Positions 18,937-27,050 are shown, numbered from the stretch's first letter. The stretch is DNA of 64,000 bases from Gammaproteobacteria bacterium (GCA_022600955.1 JAHZJK010000017.1:1-64000), one strand, 5' to 3'. The notes: a model not told the origin generated them from the sequence alone. A program made the numbers and translations.

Positions 18937-20537
18937 CTGCCTTACTGTTTCTGTTTGTTGCCCAATTCGCACTCGCGCAGATCACCATCACGCGTGGCGC
19001 GGATTTGTCGGTCGATGCAAGCGGCGACGGCCGACTTGCGATCGACCTGCGTGGCGATATCTGGATTGTCCCGGGTGGCGGCGGTGACGCGCGCCAGCTT
19101 ACACACAATCTCAGAACGGCACAGCGACCTCGTTGGTCACCTGATGCGTCGCAACTTGTATATCAGGCAATCGATAACGGTCGACAAGGTGTCTGGCTGT
19201 ACGACCTGGAGAGCGATGAGTCTCGACAACTTAGCGGCCAGTCAAGCGTTGATCTGCATCCTGCCTGGCACCCTGGCGGCGAAAGAATCGTCATAACATC
19301 CGATACGGCTGGCCGGGGCTTTGACCTCTGGGAGCTGGACGTGCCCACGGGCTTGCGCTGGAAGTTGACTGACAGGGAAGGAGATGAGGCGGAACCAGCC
19401 TGGTCCAGCGATGGTCGGGATCTGGTGTATATCCATCGCCTGGGCGACTACTGGTCACTGATACTTCGGCGCCACTCACAAAGCGAAGAAGTGCTGCTGC
19501 GTTCAACACAAAAACTCGCTGCGCCATCGTGGCGGCCCGACGGCAGCCTGATTACTTTCTATCAGCAAGGCGATCGCAGTCAGCAACTCAGGATGATCAT
19601 CCTGGCGAAACCGCGTCTGATTCGCACCTATGCCGACGATGAGGGTTTTGTTACGTCTCCCGTCAGCTGGCAGGACCGGCATCGCATGTACTACGCCGCA
19701 AATGGTGAGATCCGGCAACGGCAGTTTGATGCCTGGAAATCCAGACCGCTCCGTTTCAGGGCAACAGTGCAACCTGTGACAGCTGCAGAAGCGAGCCGTG
19801 ACCGCGTGCCGCTGCCATGGCTTGATGAACCACAAGGGTCGTTCATTATTCACGCGTCGAGACTCTACGACGGGGTCAGTCAGGACTATCAATTTGACAA
19901 GGACATCCTGATCGATGGCGGCAGAATCGCTTCGGTACGAGCACATTCGTCTCACGCCGGTGCCATCACCATAGATATGGGAGATCTGACAGTGCTACCG
20001 GGATTCATCGACGCTGATGCCCGACTGCCTGCCGATCTCAACGCGAGCCATGGGCCAGACCTGCTAACCACTGGTATTACGACGATTGTCGGTCGCCACC
20101 CGCAGGCGACGGAATTTAATGCACTATGGTCAGGCAAACAGGTACCTGGGCCTCGACTGCTCGACGCGAGTGAGTGGCAGATTGGTGCGGTGTCGCGACC
20201 TGAACTTGATATCACAGGCGCGGTTTCGACAAGCCGCGCCACGGGAATGAGCAGCGGCCAGGCTCTCGCGACGCAGCTTCGAACACTGCAGATTGCCGGG
20301 CTCAACCCAACCCAGTCTCTGCGAGCTGTCGGCGTAAACGCTGCCGCCGCGATGCTGGCCGATCCATACCTGGGTCGCATCGCGACGGGAGCGGCCGCCG
20401 ATCTTGTTTTCGTCGATGGCGATCCGCTGGCCGCCAGCGACGACGCGCTACATGTGGTCGCCGTGGTCCGGAACGGCCGCTTCTTTAGTGTCTCGGGTTT
20501 GATTGATAGAGCCAAGAGTGCAGAAAGCGTCGATTAA
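18918..20537 (+). CDS. secreted beta-propeller plus degenerate amidohydrolase-like protein
   Basis: 539 residues, starting at GTG 18918 with GGTGGG before it and overlapping the ggt stop by 19 nt. A signal peptide (about 1-20, ending AQFALAQ) precedes a TolB/WD40-like propeller: repeated WSPDASQLVYQA, HPGGERIVITSD, WSSDGRDLVYIH, WRPDGSLITFYQ. From about 318 it resembles the beta-sandwich and barrel ends of amidohydrolases, with a C-terminal GRIATGAAADLVFVDGDPL. The expected metal motif after LPGFID (HxH) is replaced by ADARL, and most of the barrel is missing compared with the roughly 1000-residue relatives, so catalysis is doubtful. Confidence 0.8.
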   Translation: MHLPRLAALLFLFVAQFALAQITITRGADLSVDASGDGRLAIDLRGDIWIVPGGGGDARQLTHNLRTAQRPRWSPDASQLVYQAIDNGRQGVWLYDLESDESRQLSGQSSVDLHPAWHPGGERIVITSDTAGRGFDLWELDVPTGLRWKLTDREGDEAEPAWSSDGRDLVYIHRLGDYWSLILRRHSQSEEVLLRSTQKLAAPSWRPDGSLITFYQQGDRSQQLRMIILAKPRLIRTYADDEGFVTSPVSWQDRHRMYYAANGEIRQRQFDAWKSRPLRFRATVQPVTAAEASRDRVPLPWLDEPQGSFIIHASRLYDGVSQDYQFDKDILIDGGRIASVRAHSSHAGAITIDMGDLTVLPGFIDADARLPADLNASHGPDLLTTGITTIVGRHPQATEFNALWSGKQVPGPRLLDASEWQIGAVSRPELDITGAVSTSRATGMSSGQALATQLRTLQIAGLNPTQSLRAVGVNAAAAMLADPYLGRIATGAAADLVFVDGDPLAASDDALHVVAVVRNGRFFSVSGLIDRAKSAESVD

Positions 20538-20810
20538 ATTTACAAAACCAGATCAATTGAGCACGCATTTCCGAGTTTTTCCTGGTTTCAAAACGGATTG
20601 ATCGCGCTGATCTCCTTCCGGTTTCAGCACTCATCACAATATGTAGCATTTATCGCTGTATTTCAGCTAGATAGGGGATGGAGCTGCACCGCTGGATCAG
20701 CTATTTGCTATCAAGTTTGTCGACTTTCTTTACAAATCGATGACGACTGGATCAATAACAAGCCTTGAGCAATTGCTAAAGCATTGAATTGGCGGTAGCC
20801 CGCACAAGGT
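20538..20810. other. gene-free region upstream of the sigma-54 promoter
   Basis: No ORF of substance on either strand. Features seen: a spaced inverted repeat AAACCAG (20545-20551) / CTGGTTT (20582-20588), a small GCTGA/TCAGC pair (20606-20628), and the 10-bp perfect palindrome AGCAATTGCT (20768-20777) about 60 nt before the predicted transcription start. The region is AT-richer than its neighbours. It is the natural place for enhancer sites of a sigma-54 activator; none can be assigned to a named regulator. Confidence 0.4.
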
Positions 20811-20826
20811 TGGCACAGCTCTTGCT
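20811..20826 (+). promoter_or_regulatory. sigma-54 (RpoN) promoter
   Basis: TGGCAC (20811-20816), five bases, TTGC (20822-20825) followed by T. The GG and GC dinucleotides are exactly 12 bases apart, the invariant -24/-12 layout of RpoN promoters. The predicted start of transcription is near 20837-20838. No protein gene follows before a strong terminator at 21011, so the product would be a roughly 205-nt RNA. Sigma-54 promoters need an enhancer-binding activator; 20538-20810 is the available upstream space and holds a perfect palindrome AGCAATTGCT at 20768-20777. Confidence 0.8.
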
Positions 20827-20837
20827 TTTAATACCCT

Positions 20838-21042
20838 GCCCAAGCGAAGTGTAGCTGCGGTAGATAACAACAAACGGTCAGAAACAGGATTTAGACGCCA
20901 GAAGAATAATAACTATAAAAACAAGAAGATCCAGATCCAATAACAATAAGAAAGCATCTGTTACCGGTTATCAAATTCGCAGTTACCTCTTTTGTAAAAA
21001 AGAGAAATCCAGCCCCGCCGCTCACGCCGCGGGGCTTTTTCT
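20838..21042 (+). ncRNA. candidate CrcZ-like Hfq-sequestering small RNA
   Basis: About 205 nt between a near-consensus sigma-54 promoter and an intrinsic terminator, with no ORF or ribosome-binding site. It carries AANAANAA motifs: AACAACAA at 20866-20873; AAGAATAATAA at 20902-20912 (two overlapping copies); AACAAGAA at 20920-20927; AATAACAATAAGAA at 20939-20952 (three overlapping copies). This is the motif through which Hfq with Crc binds targets in Pseudomonas, and CrcZ/CrcY/CrcX carry repeated copies and are transcribed from sigma-54 promoters under CbrB. Sequence layout is seen directly; decoy function is inferred. In Pseudomonas the RNA lies elsewhere (crcZ near cbrAB), so the context here differs. 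It could also be an unrelated A-rich RNA. Confidence 0.68.
21011..21042 (+). terminator. intrinsic terminator of the small RNA
   Basis: Stem AGCCCCGC (21011-21018) with GCGGGGCT (21029-21036), 10-nt loop, then TTTTTCTT. A strong Rho-independent terminator on the plus strand that ends the sigma-54 transcript. It lies about 75 nt before the start of the next gene and so separates the RNA gene from it. Confidence 0.92.
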
Positions 21043-21117
21043 TGGCCCCGAAATGTTCAGCACTTTGCCCTTTGCTTCCGGTCCGAATAGGATCACTGAA
21101 TCTAACGGGGAGAAACC

Positions 21118-21948
21118 ATGAACAGGCAACTACACACTCGCGGGCTGACCGTGCTTCTTTGCATGCTCTGTGTGGCGGCATGTGGCCGAGACGCACCTGA
21201 CACCGAAAACACGGCCGAGAGCGCAACTGCCGAGTCCGCAGCTGTTGCCCCGGCAGCAGCGTCGATCTACGACCTCGCCGTCGCCAGCGAATCCCGACTG
21301 GACGGCGATCAAGAGCGTGATGCAGGCCGCAAGCCGGCTGAAGTACTTGAGTTCCTTGGCATTGCCCCCGGCATGGCCGTACTCGACATGTTTTCCGGTG
21401 GCGGTTACTACGCCGAGCTTCTCAGCAATGTTGTCGGCGCTGACGGTCGGGTTGTTGCACACTCGAACGAAGCCTATCTCAAGTTTGTAGGCGACGAATT
21501 CACAAAGCGCTTTGGCGCCGACCGCCTGAGCAACGTCGACATAATGATGGCAGAAAACAATCAGCTAATGCTGGATGCCGATAGTTTTGATGCCGTCATG
21601 ATGGTGCTCTCTTTCCACGACCTGGTCCTGGATGACCCTGAAAACGGATGGGAAAAAATCGACAGCCCGGCATTCCTTGCAGAGCTCTACAAGAGCCTGC
21701 GGCCAGGCGGCATTGTGGGCATCGTTGATCACTATGCAGAGGCCGGTGCATCCGCCGACTCTGGCAACACCGTGCATCGCATTGACCCGGCCATTGTCAT
21801 CGCCGACATGGAAGCCGCTGGTTTCGAGATGGATGGACAGAGCCAGGTCCTCCGCAATCCCGACGACGACTACAGCAGGAACGTATTTGAAAAAGACATT
21901 CGCGGCAAGTCAGACCGCTTCGTATTGCGGTTTCGCAAGCCGGGCTAA
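21118..21948 (+). CDS. SAM-dependent methyltransferase-like lipoprotein (COG4798 type)
   Basis: 276 residues. A lipoprotein signal (lipobox CVAAC, cysteine near residue 22) is followed by a low-complexity Ala/Glu/Thr linker (about 25-50) and a class I methyltransferase domain: the glycine motif AVLDMFSGGGYYAELL (about 88-103), and DADSFDAVMMVLSFHDLVL further on. COG4798 predicted methyltransferases commonly carry export signals, which is puzzling because SAM is cytoplasmic. The gene has GGGGAG before its ATG and joins the following amidase gene with a 1-nt overlap. Substrate unknown. Confidence 0.83.
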   Translation: MNRQLHTRGLTVLLCMLCVAACGRDAPDTENTAESATAESAAVAPAAASIYDLAVASESRLDGDQERDAGRKPAEVLEFLGIAPGMAVLDMFSGGGYYAELLSNVVGADGRVVAHSNEAYLKFVGDEFTKRFGADRLSNVDIMMAENNQLMLDADSFDAVMMVLSFHDLVLDDPENGWEKIDSPAFLAELYKSLRPGGIVGIVDHYAEAGASADSGNTVHRIDPAIVIADMEAAGFEMDGQSQVLRNPDDDYSRNVFEKDIRGKSDRFVLRFRKPG

Positions 21949-23474
21949 TGTACAAGCTGGCTATTTTTCTGGGCATATCGCTGCTCGCTGCCTGCAGCAG
22001 CGAGCGCGATTTTTCCGAGCACAGCATCTCGGACCTGCATGACTCTCTGCAGCGTGGTGAACTCTCCTCGGAAGAGCTGGTTGGCTGGTACATCGAACGT
22101 ATTGACTCAATTGACCGCAACGGTCCCGCCCTCAATTCGATACTGGAGATTAATCCCGATGCGCTCGGCATTGCGCGTGCGCTTGACAAAGAATGGCGCG
22201 CGTCTGGCCCGCGAGGACCATTGCACGGAATTCCCGTCGTGTTAAAAGCCAATATCGATACGTCTGATCAGATGTACACAACAGCGGGTTCTTTAGCGCT
22301 CGCCGATCATGTCCCTCCCGAAGATGCGTTTGTGGTCAAGCGCCTGCGGGATGCCGGCGCTATCATTCTCGGCAAGGCCAACTTGAGTGAATGGGCCAAT
22401 TTTCGCTCGACCCGCTCCTCAAGTGGCTGGAGCAGTATCGGCGGACAGACGCTCAATCCCTACGACACGCTACGGACACCCTGTGGGTCATCGAGCGGAT
22501 CTGCTGTAGCCGTTGCGGCCAACCTGACATCAGTGGCTATTGGGACGGAGACGGACGGCTCTGTCGTTTGCCCATCGGGTATCAATGGCATTGTCGGCAT
22601 CAAGCCAACCCTGGGACTGGTCAGTCGCAGCGGCATTATCCCGATCGCACATAGTCAGGACACAGCCGGCCCGATGGGCCGTACAGTCCGCGACGCCGCC
22701 ATTCTTCTGACAGCAATGACGGGCATCGACCCGGATGACATCGCGACGGCCGACGCTGAGATACATCACGACTACACGGCAAACCTTACCGCTGACGGCT
22801 TGCTCGACAAGCGTGTTGGTGTACTGCGCTCTTACCACGGAGCGGGTGACAATCCAGGGGTGGAGTCTATTCTTGCCAGCAGCATTGCGGCGATCGAAAA
22901 CGCCGGTGCGATTGTTGTCGATGACCTGCGCATTGAGATAACCGAGGCGTACGATGACGAGTACGAGGTTTTGCTGTACGAGTTTCACGACGGACTGAAT
23001 TCCTACCTGCAAGACTCGGGCGCCCCGGTTAGCAGCCTGTCCGAGCTCATCCAGTTCAACGACGCGCACGCAACCAGCGTCATGCCAATTTTTGGTCAGG
23101 AAATATTGCTGTCCGCCGTGGAGAAAGGCCCACTGACAGAGTCCGCTTACACTGACGCGCTCGCAACCAGCAAACGTATCGCTCAAACAGGCATCGACAA
23201 GCTCTTACTCGAACATGATCTGGACGCGTTGATTGCGCCGACGAATGGTCCGGCCTGGATGATCGATCACGCCAACGGCGACAATTTCAGCATTGGCAGT
23301 TCATCAATAGCGGCCATCTCGGGTTACCCGGGAATTACAGTACCGGCGGGCTTCGCCTCCGGGCTGCCTATCGGGCTCACTTTCGTATCAAAACCCTGGA
23401 ATGAGAAACAGCTCATAGAGCTGGCGTACGCCTTCGAGCAAACTACGAGAGTCCGTAAGCCACCTGACCTTTAG
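21948..23474 (+). CDS. amidase-signature lipoprotein
   Basis: 508 residues. The N-terminal signal ends in a lipobox (LLAAC, about residue 16). The amidase signature fold has its Ser-cisSer-Lys triad: the lysine in PVVLKANIDT (about 101) and the serines in TPCGSSSGSAVAVAA (about 180). Relatives include secreted amidases that hydrolyse amide bonds of unknown or diverse substrates; the exported location suggests a periplasmic substrate. The ATG shares one base with the TGA/TAA end of the methyltransferase gene, so the two are translationally coupled. Confidence 0.9.
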   Translation: MYKLAIFLGISLLAACSSERDFSEHSISDLHDSLQRGELSSEELVGWYIERIDSIDRNGPALNSILEINPDALGIARALDKEWRASGPRGPLHGIPVVLKANIDTSDQMYTTAGSLALADHVPPEDAFVVKRLRDAGAIILGKANLSEWANFRSTRSSSGWSSIGGQTLNPYDTLRTPCGSSSGSAVAVAANLTSVAIGTETDGSVVCPSGINGIVGIKPTLGLVSRSGIIPIAHSQDTAGPMGRTVRDAAILLTAMTGIDPDDIATADAEIHHDYTANLTADGLLDKRVGVLRSYHGAGDNPGVESILASSIAAIENAGAIVVDDLRIEITEAYDDEYEVLLYEFHDGLNSYLQDSGAPVSSLSELIQFNDAHATSVMPIFGQEILLSAVEKGPLTESAYTDALATSKRIAQTGIDKLLLEHDLDALIAPTNGPAWMIDHANGDNFSIGSSSIAAISGYPGITVPAGFASGLPIGLTFVSKPWNEKQLIELAYAFEQTTRVRKPPDL

Positions 23475-23477
23475 ATC

Positions 23478-24248
23478 ATGTTCAAAGCTGTTCGCATCAC
23501 AATACTGTTGTTTGTGCTGTTCTTCGTCTCTGTTAGCACCTGGCTGACACAGGCACGCAGCACCGACTGGAACAGCAGCCTGTGGATCAAGATCTATCCT
23601 ATCAATGCGGACGGCAGCGAAACGTCTGAAAAATATATCCGCGGTCTCAAGACGAGCGATTTCGAGGGCATAGAATCATTCGTTGCACGAGAGACCGAAC
23701 GATACTCCCGTGCCGTAAACAAACCAGTGCGACTCGAGCTAGGCAGCCCAGTCAACGAGCAACCGCCAAAAATGGGAGCCGAACCTAACGTGCTCTCGGT
23801 AATGCTCTGGTCAATGAAGATGCGTTGGTGGGCGAGTTCGATCACGGATGCACAAGACGAAATCGAGCCCGATGTGAGAATTTTTGTGCGCTATCACAAA
23901 CCCGACCTCAACGTAAAACTGGAAAATTCAGTCGGCCTGCAAAAAGGCATGGTCGGCATTGTCAACGGATATGCGAGCCGACGCCTGCGAGGCGTTAATA
24001 ACGTAATCATCGCGCATGAGTTTCTGCACACGCTCGGTGCAACCGACAAGTACCGCCCGAATGATGGACAACCGATTGGTCCGGATGGCCTTGCAGAACC
24101 CGGGCGAACTCCGTTGTACCCGCAACGCTTTGCCGAGATTATGGGCGGCCGTATCGCAGAATCTGAAAGTAGCGCCTACATTCCGAAGAATCTTAAATAC
24201 GCGGTTATCGGTCCGTTGACTGCCAGTGAGATTAATCTCGCCAGGTAG
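23478..24248 (+). CDS. membrane-anchored metzincin-like zinc metalloprotein, unknown function
   Basis: 256 residues. The N-terminal hydrophobic segment (about 7-24) is a signal peptide or anchor. Near residue 178 the sequence IAHEFLHTLGATDKY has the extended zinc motif HExxHxxGxxD, in which an aspartate can replace the third histidine of metzincins. Further on, FAEIMGG resembles the Met-turn. I do not recognise a named family. It is 3 nt after the amidase gene on the same strand, forming a three-gene exported set with the methyltransferase. A protease role is inferred from the motif only. Confidence 0.75.
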   Translation: MFKAVRITILLFVLFFVSVSTWLTQARSTDWNSSLWIKIYPINADGSETSEKYIRGLKTSDFEGIESFVARETERYSRAVNKPVRLELGSPVNEQPPKMGAEPNVLSVMLWSMKMRWWASSITDAQDEIEPDVRIFVRYHKPDLNVKLENSVGLQKGMVGIVNGYASRRLRGVNNVIIAHEFLHTLGATDKYRPNDGQPIGPDGLAEPGRTPLYPQRFAEIMGGRIAESESSAYIPKNLKYAVIGPLTASEINLAR

Positions 24249-24251
24249 GCG

Positions 24252-25046
24252 TCAATCGACGTGCCCTCTCAGTGTCTTCAGGTACTCCGCGTGCAATGCC
24301 GGGCTTGCAGCCAGCACGGAACGAATCTCAAGGTTCGGCGCGACACCATTCAGATCTGTGAATACTCCGCCCGACTCGGCGACGATGATCGATAGCGCCG
24401 CAATATCCAGAATATTCACATCAGATTCGATCACGGCTTCGATCTTGCCTGCCGCCAACAAGTGATAGTGGTAGAAATCGCCGTAGCCGCGAATGCGATC
24501 GGCGCGCGCCACGATCTTGCCTAGCGAGTTCCATCCGGGCGTCGTCGCCAGCGATTTAAGATTGCCCGTCGAAACCGCAGCGCGGTCCGGATTCGAAATA
24601 TCACTAACCGTCAGCCGGTGACCGTTCAGCCACGCGCCGCCACCTTTTTCGGCCCACGCCAGTTCATCCATCATCGTGCCGCTCGACACGCCGAGAACAA
24701 TCTCACCGTCATGCATCAGAGCGATTTGCGTCGAAAAGAACGGATACTGCCTGACGAATCCTTTGGTGCCATCGATCGGATCAACCAGCCACAGATATTC
24801 GGCGTCCGCCTGCGTCTGCCCCGTTTCTTCACCGTAGAAACCATGCTCCGGGAACGCACTCAGAATAATCTCGCGAATCGCGTGTTCGCACTCGACATCC
24901 GCCTGCGTGACTGGCGTCAGGTCCGCCTTGGTCGTTACGGTGAAATTACCGGCGTAGTAGTCGCGGCTGATAGCGGCAGCCTTATCGGCCGCGGCCAGCG
25001 CTACTTTCAGGAAGTCGGACGCATTGTCCGCATTAAAGCTATCCAC
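24252..25046 (-). CDS. inositol-monophosphatase family phosphatase (HisN-like)
   Basis: About 264 residues from a GTG at 25046 (VDSFNADN). The frame is open to a TTG at 25085, and the start is uncertain because neither has a good ribosome site. The FIG/IMPase metal sites are intact: GEETG, DPIDGTKGFV and the C-terminal ILDIAALSIIVAESGG. The close DGTKGF motif and length are typical of the histidinol-phosphatase (HisN) or IMPase branches, so the substrate may be histidinol phosphate or inositol/nucleoside phosphates. No his genes are adjacent. It is convergent with the metzincin-like gene, 3 nt apart. Confidence 0.85.
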   Translation of the reverse strand: MDSFNADNASDFLKVALAAADKAAAISRDYYAGNFTVTTKADLTPVTQADVECEHAIREIILSAFPEHGFYGEETGQTQADAEYLWLVDPIDGTKGFVRQYPFFSTQIALMHDGEIVLGVSSGTMMDELAWAEKGGGAWLNGHRLTVSDISNPDRAAVSTGNLKSLATTPGWNSLGKIVARADRIRGYGDFYHYHLLAAGKIEAVIESDVNILDIAALSIIVAESGGVFTDLNGVAPNLEIRSVLAASPALHAEYLKTLRGHVD

Positions 25047-25158
25047 TGTGAGTACCAGTCCTGTACACAAAATCTGTCGGCGCAACTATGGCTGCAACCG
25101 CGAGTAGAAACAAGCGTCGCTTCTTGACAGTGATCCGGTGCCTACCTAAGGTCCGCGC

Positions 25159-25710
25159 ATGGGTAACCGACTTAGCAAAATCTATACACGCACCGGCGAC
25201 GACGGCACGACCGGACTGGGCGACGGCAGCCGCGTCCCGAAAGATACCGCGCGCGTTGAGGCGTACGGGACCGTGGACGAGGCCAACAGCGCGATCGGAG
25301 TCGTGCTCGCGACAGAGTCGATACCGGACGATGTCCGCCGCAGCCTGACTGACGTGCAACATGACCTGTTCGAACTGGGTGGCGAACTCTGTATTCCAGG
25401 ACATACCGCCGTTCAGCAGGCGTTTATTGATCGCCTCGAAGCCGACCTTGATGGATTCAATGAAAACCTGCCGATGCTCAAGGAGTTTATCTTGCCCGGC
25501 GGAGGGCCTGCTGCCGCGGCTTGTCACCTGGCGAGAACCATTGCAAGACGTGCCGAGCGTCGGGTCTCGACGCTGGCCAGTCAGGAAAGTGTTCGACCCG
25601 AAGCTGTCAGGTACCTGAATCGACTGTCTGATTTGCTGTTTGTTATTGCGCGAGTACTCAGTCGTGCCGAATCGGGCCAGGAAGTTTTATGGAATCGAGA
25701 ACGCAGTTAA
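25159..25710 (+). CDS. ATP:cob(I)alamin adenosyltransferase (PduO type)
   Basis: 183 residues. The PduO-type signature is clear: KIYTRTGDDGTTGLGDGSRV at the N-terminus, VEAYGTVDEANSAIGV, LPGGGPAAAACHLARTIARRAERR near residue 120, and NRLSDLLFVIAR. It transfers adenosyl from ATP to cob(I)alamin to make coenzyme B12. No cobalamin riboswitch is seen upstream and no other B12 gene is nearby, which fits a salvage role. Its 3' end overlaps the convergent ArsN2-like gene by 24 nt. Confidence 0.95.
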   Translation: MGNRLSKIYTRTGDDGTTGLGDGSRVPKDTARVEAYGTVDEANSAIGVVLATESIPDDVRRSLTDVQHDLFELGGELCIPGHTAVQQAFIDRLEADLDGFNENLPMLKEFILPGGGPAAAACHLARTIARRAERRVSTLASQESVRPEAVRYLNRLSDLLFVIARVLSRAESGQEVLWNRERS

Positions 25711-26142
25711 ACGCTTGCACATGAGGATGGCATCACCAGGACACAGGCTGGAGAATTCCTCGGTCTCCTGAATCGGTGCTGGCGCGTCGGTGCGGTCATA
25801 TTGCTGGTAGCCCAGTCGGCTGAAGAACGCATCGGCATCAATGGTCAGCAACCACATTTCCCCCACCCCGGCAGCAGCAGCACTGGCCTCAAGTGCCGTT
25901 ACAAGGGCTGCCCCCGCGCCCACACCACGGGCTGCAGTCGTTATCGCGAGCGACCGTAACAGCGCCACGCTGCCGAAGTGTTCGATACCTATAACACCTT
26001 GAAGTTGATCGTCTTTTTCAATGCACAGTTGCAGTTGCGCGGGATCAAGATCTGCCACCGGCAATCCCGCGGACTGTAGCAGGCGACGCGCGCTGTCAAA
26101 ATCCGCGGCAACGGCCGGTCGGATCAACAGCCCCGGACTCAC
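25687..26142 (-). CDS. ArsN2-like GNAT acetyltransferase
   Basis: 151 residues of the GNAT fold with the features of the ArsN2 family: LLRSLAITTAARGVGAGAAL (acetyl-CoA loop), a LLTIDADAFFSRLGY segment, and the C-terminal TEEFSSLCPGDAILMCKRL block. ArsN2 proteins are annotated as arsenic-resistance acetyltransferases by association with ars operons; no arsenic gene is in this window, so the role here is uncertain. Its ATG overlaps the ampE stop (ATGA), suggesting transcription with ampD-ampE. Confidence 0.82.
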   Translation of the reverse strand: MSPGLLIRPAVAADFDSARRLLQSAGLPVADLDPAQLQLCIEKDDQLQGVIGIEHFGSVALLRSLAITTAARGVGAGAALVTALEASAAAAGVGEMWLLTIDADAFFSRLGYQQYDRTDAPAPIQETEEFSSLCPGDAILMCKRLTAFSIP

Positions 26143-27050
26143 CGCGTCAGACCATACAACGTCATCGCCGCGATTATTACAGCCCAGATCAGCAATAACC
26201 GGAACACGAGCTTGTTCGCCGCCAGCGCACCGCGAACACCGCGTTCGGTCAGGGATTCATCGGGTCGCACCTGCAACGCCAGCGCTGCGACGCCAACACG
26301 CGCAAGCAGGTGCTCACTGTGCTCGGAAATACTCGCTTCGCGCTCTTCGGCTGGTGCCCGTAATGCCGCAATAGCTTCATCAGCATGTCCGGCAGTGGCG
26401 TAACCCAGAGCAGTCAGACGCGCCGGAATCCACGCCAGCCAGCCGTGCAGCATTTCGGCCGCTTCACGAATACGCTCAGCACCCGCGGCGCCTTCCGTGT
26501 CGCGCGATGCGCTGAACACTGCGCGTCGCCGAATCAGGTCAGTGACGCGGTAGCTCCACGCGGCCAGCGGCCCGAGCACGACAAACCAGAAGATCACCGC
26601 AAACAGACGATTGTTAGCCTGCACGCAAACAGCCTCTTCTACTCGCGCAACGCGGTCTTCCGCTTTCTCCGGAACATCGCCTTCGATGATGGATTTGGCG
26701 GCGCTCTGAATTTGCTCTTCGTCTTCTGCCTCAAGTGCTTTGCAGTATTCCTGAACTTCCTCGCCAATGTCCTTCGGTCCGATAGAAAACAGCAGGACGA
26801 TGACCGCGAGAATCAGGTAGGTAAAGCCCTGTAGAGTTTCACCGAGGCTGAAAATTATGGCCGCAACCGGCAGAACCAGCACAATTGCCAGGACCAATAA
26901 AGGAATTAGCGCAGGCCAGTTGGGCAGTTTGTTCACCTGCCGAAATCCGGCATCAATAATCCGGTCCAGCCAACGCATGCGGCGCCAGTGAAAAAACTGC
27001 GTCGCAAGACGCTCGATAACCAAGCCAATCAATAGCGCAATCAGGTTCAT
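26139..27050 (-). CDS. ampE: AmpE family inner-membrane protein
   Basis: 303 residues. The start MNLIALLIGLVIERLATQ and paired hydrophobic helices at about 45-90, 145-165 and the C-terminus (LLLIWAVIIAAMTLYGL) are typical of AmpE/CbiB-related proteins. A soluble region lies at about 95-140. AmpE is co-transcribed with ampD and linked to beta-lactamase induction and peptidoglycan sensing, but its biochemistry is not established. It overlaps the end of ampD by 4 nt. Confidence 0.9.
   Translation of the reverse strand: MNLIALLIGLVIERLATQFFHWRRMRWLDRIIDAGFRQVNKLPNWPALIPLLVLAIVLVLPVAAIIFSLGETLQGFTYLILAVIVLLFSIGPKDIGEEVQEYCKALEAEDEEQIQSAAKSIIEGDVPEKAEDRVARVEEAVCVQANNRLFAVIFWFVVLGPLAAWSYRVTDLIRRRAVFSASRDTEGAAGAERIREAAEMLHGWLAWIPARLTALGYATAGHADEAIAALRAPAEEREASISEHSEHLLARVGVAALALQVRPDESLTERGVRGALAANKLVFRLLLIWAVIIAAMTLYGLTR

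Noticed and set aside
20545-20588. AAACCAG/CTGGTTT as a terminator of the upstream gene
   Set aside because: Arms are short (7 bp), spacer is 30 nt and no T tract follows; listed only as a possible regulatory repeat.
22530-23186. Minus-strand open frame within the amidase gene
   Set aside because: The sense frame carries the amidase Ser-Ser-Lys triad; the antisense one has no motif.
25047-25158. Cobalamin riboswitch upstream of the adenosyltransferase gene
   Set aside because: Only about 110 bases are available between the divergent genes, too short for the element, and I see no conserved B12-box sequence.
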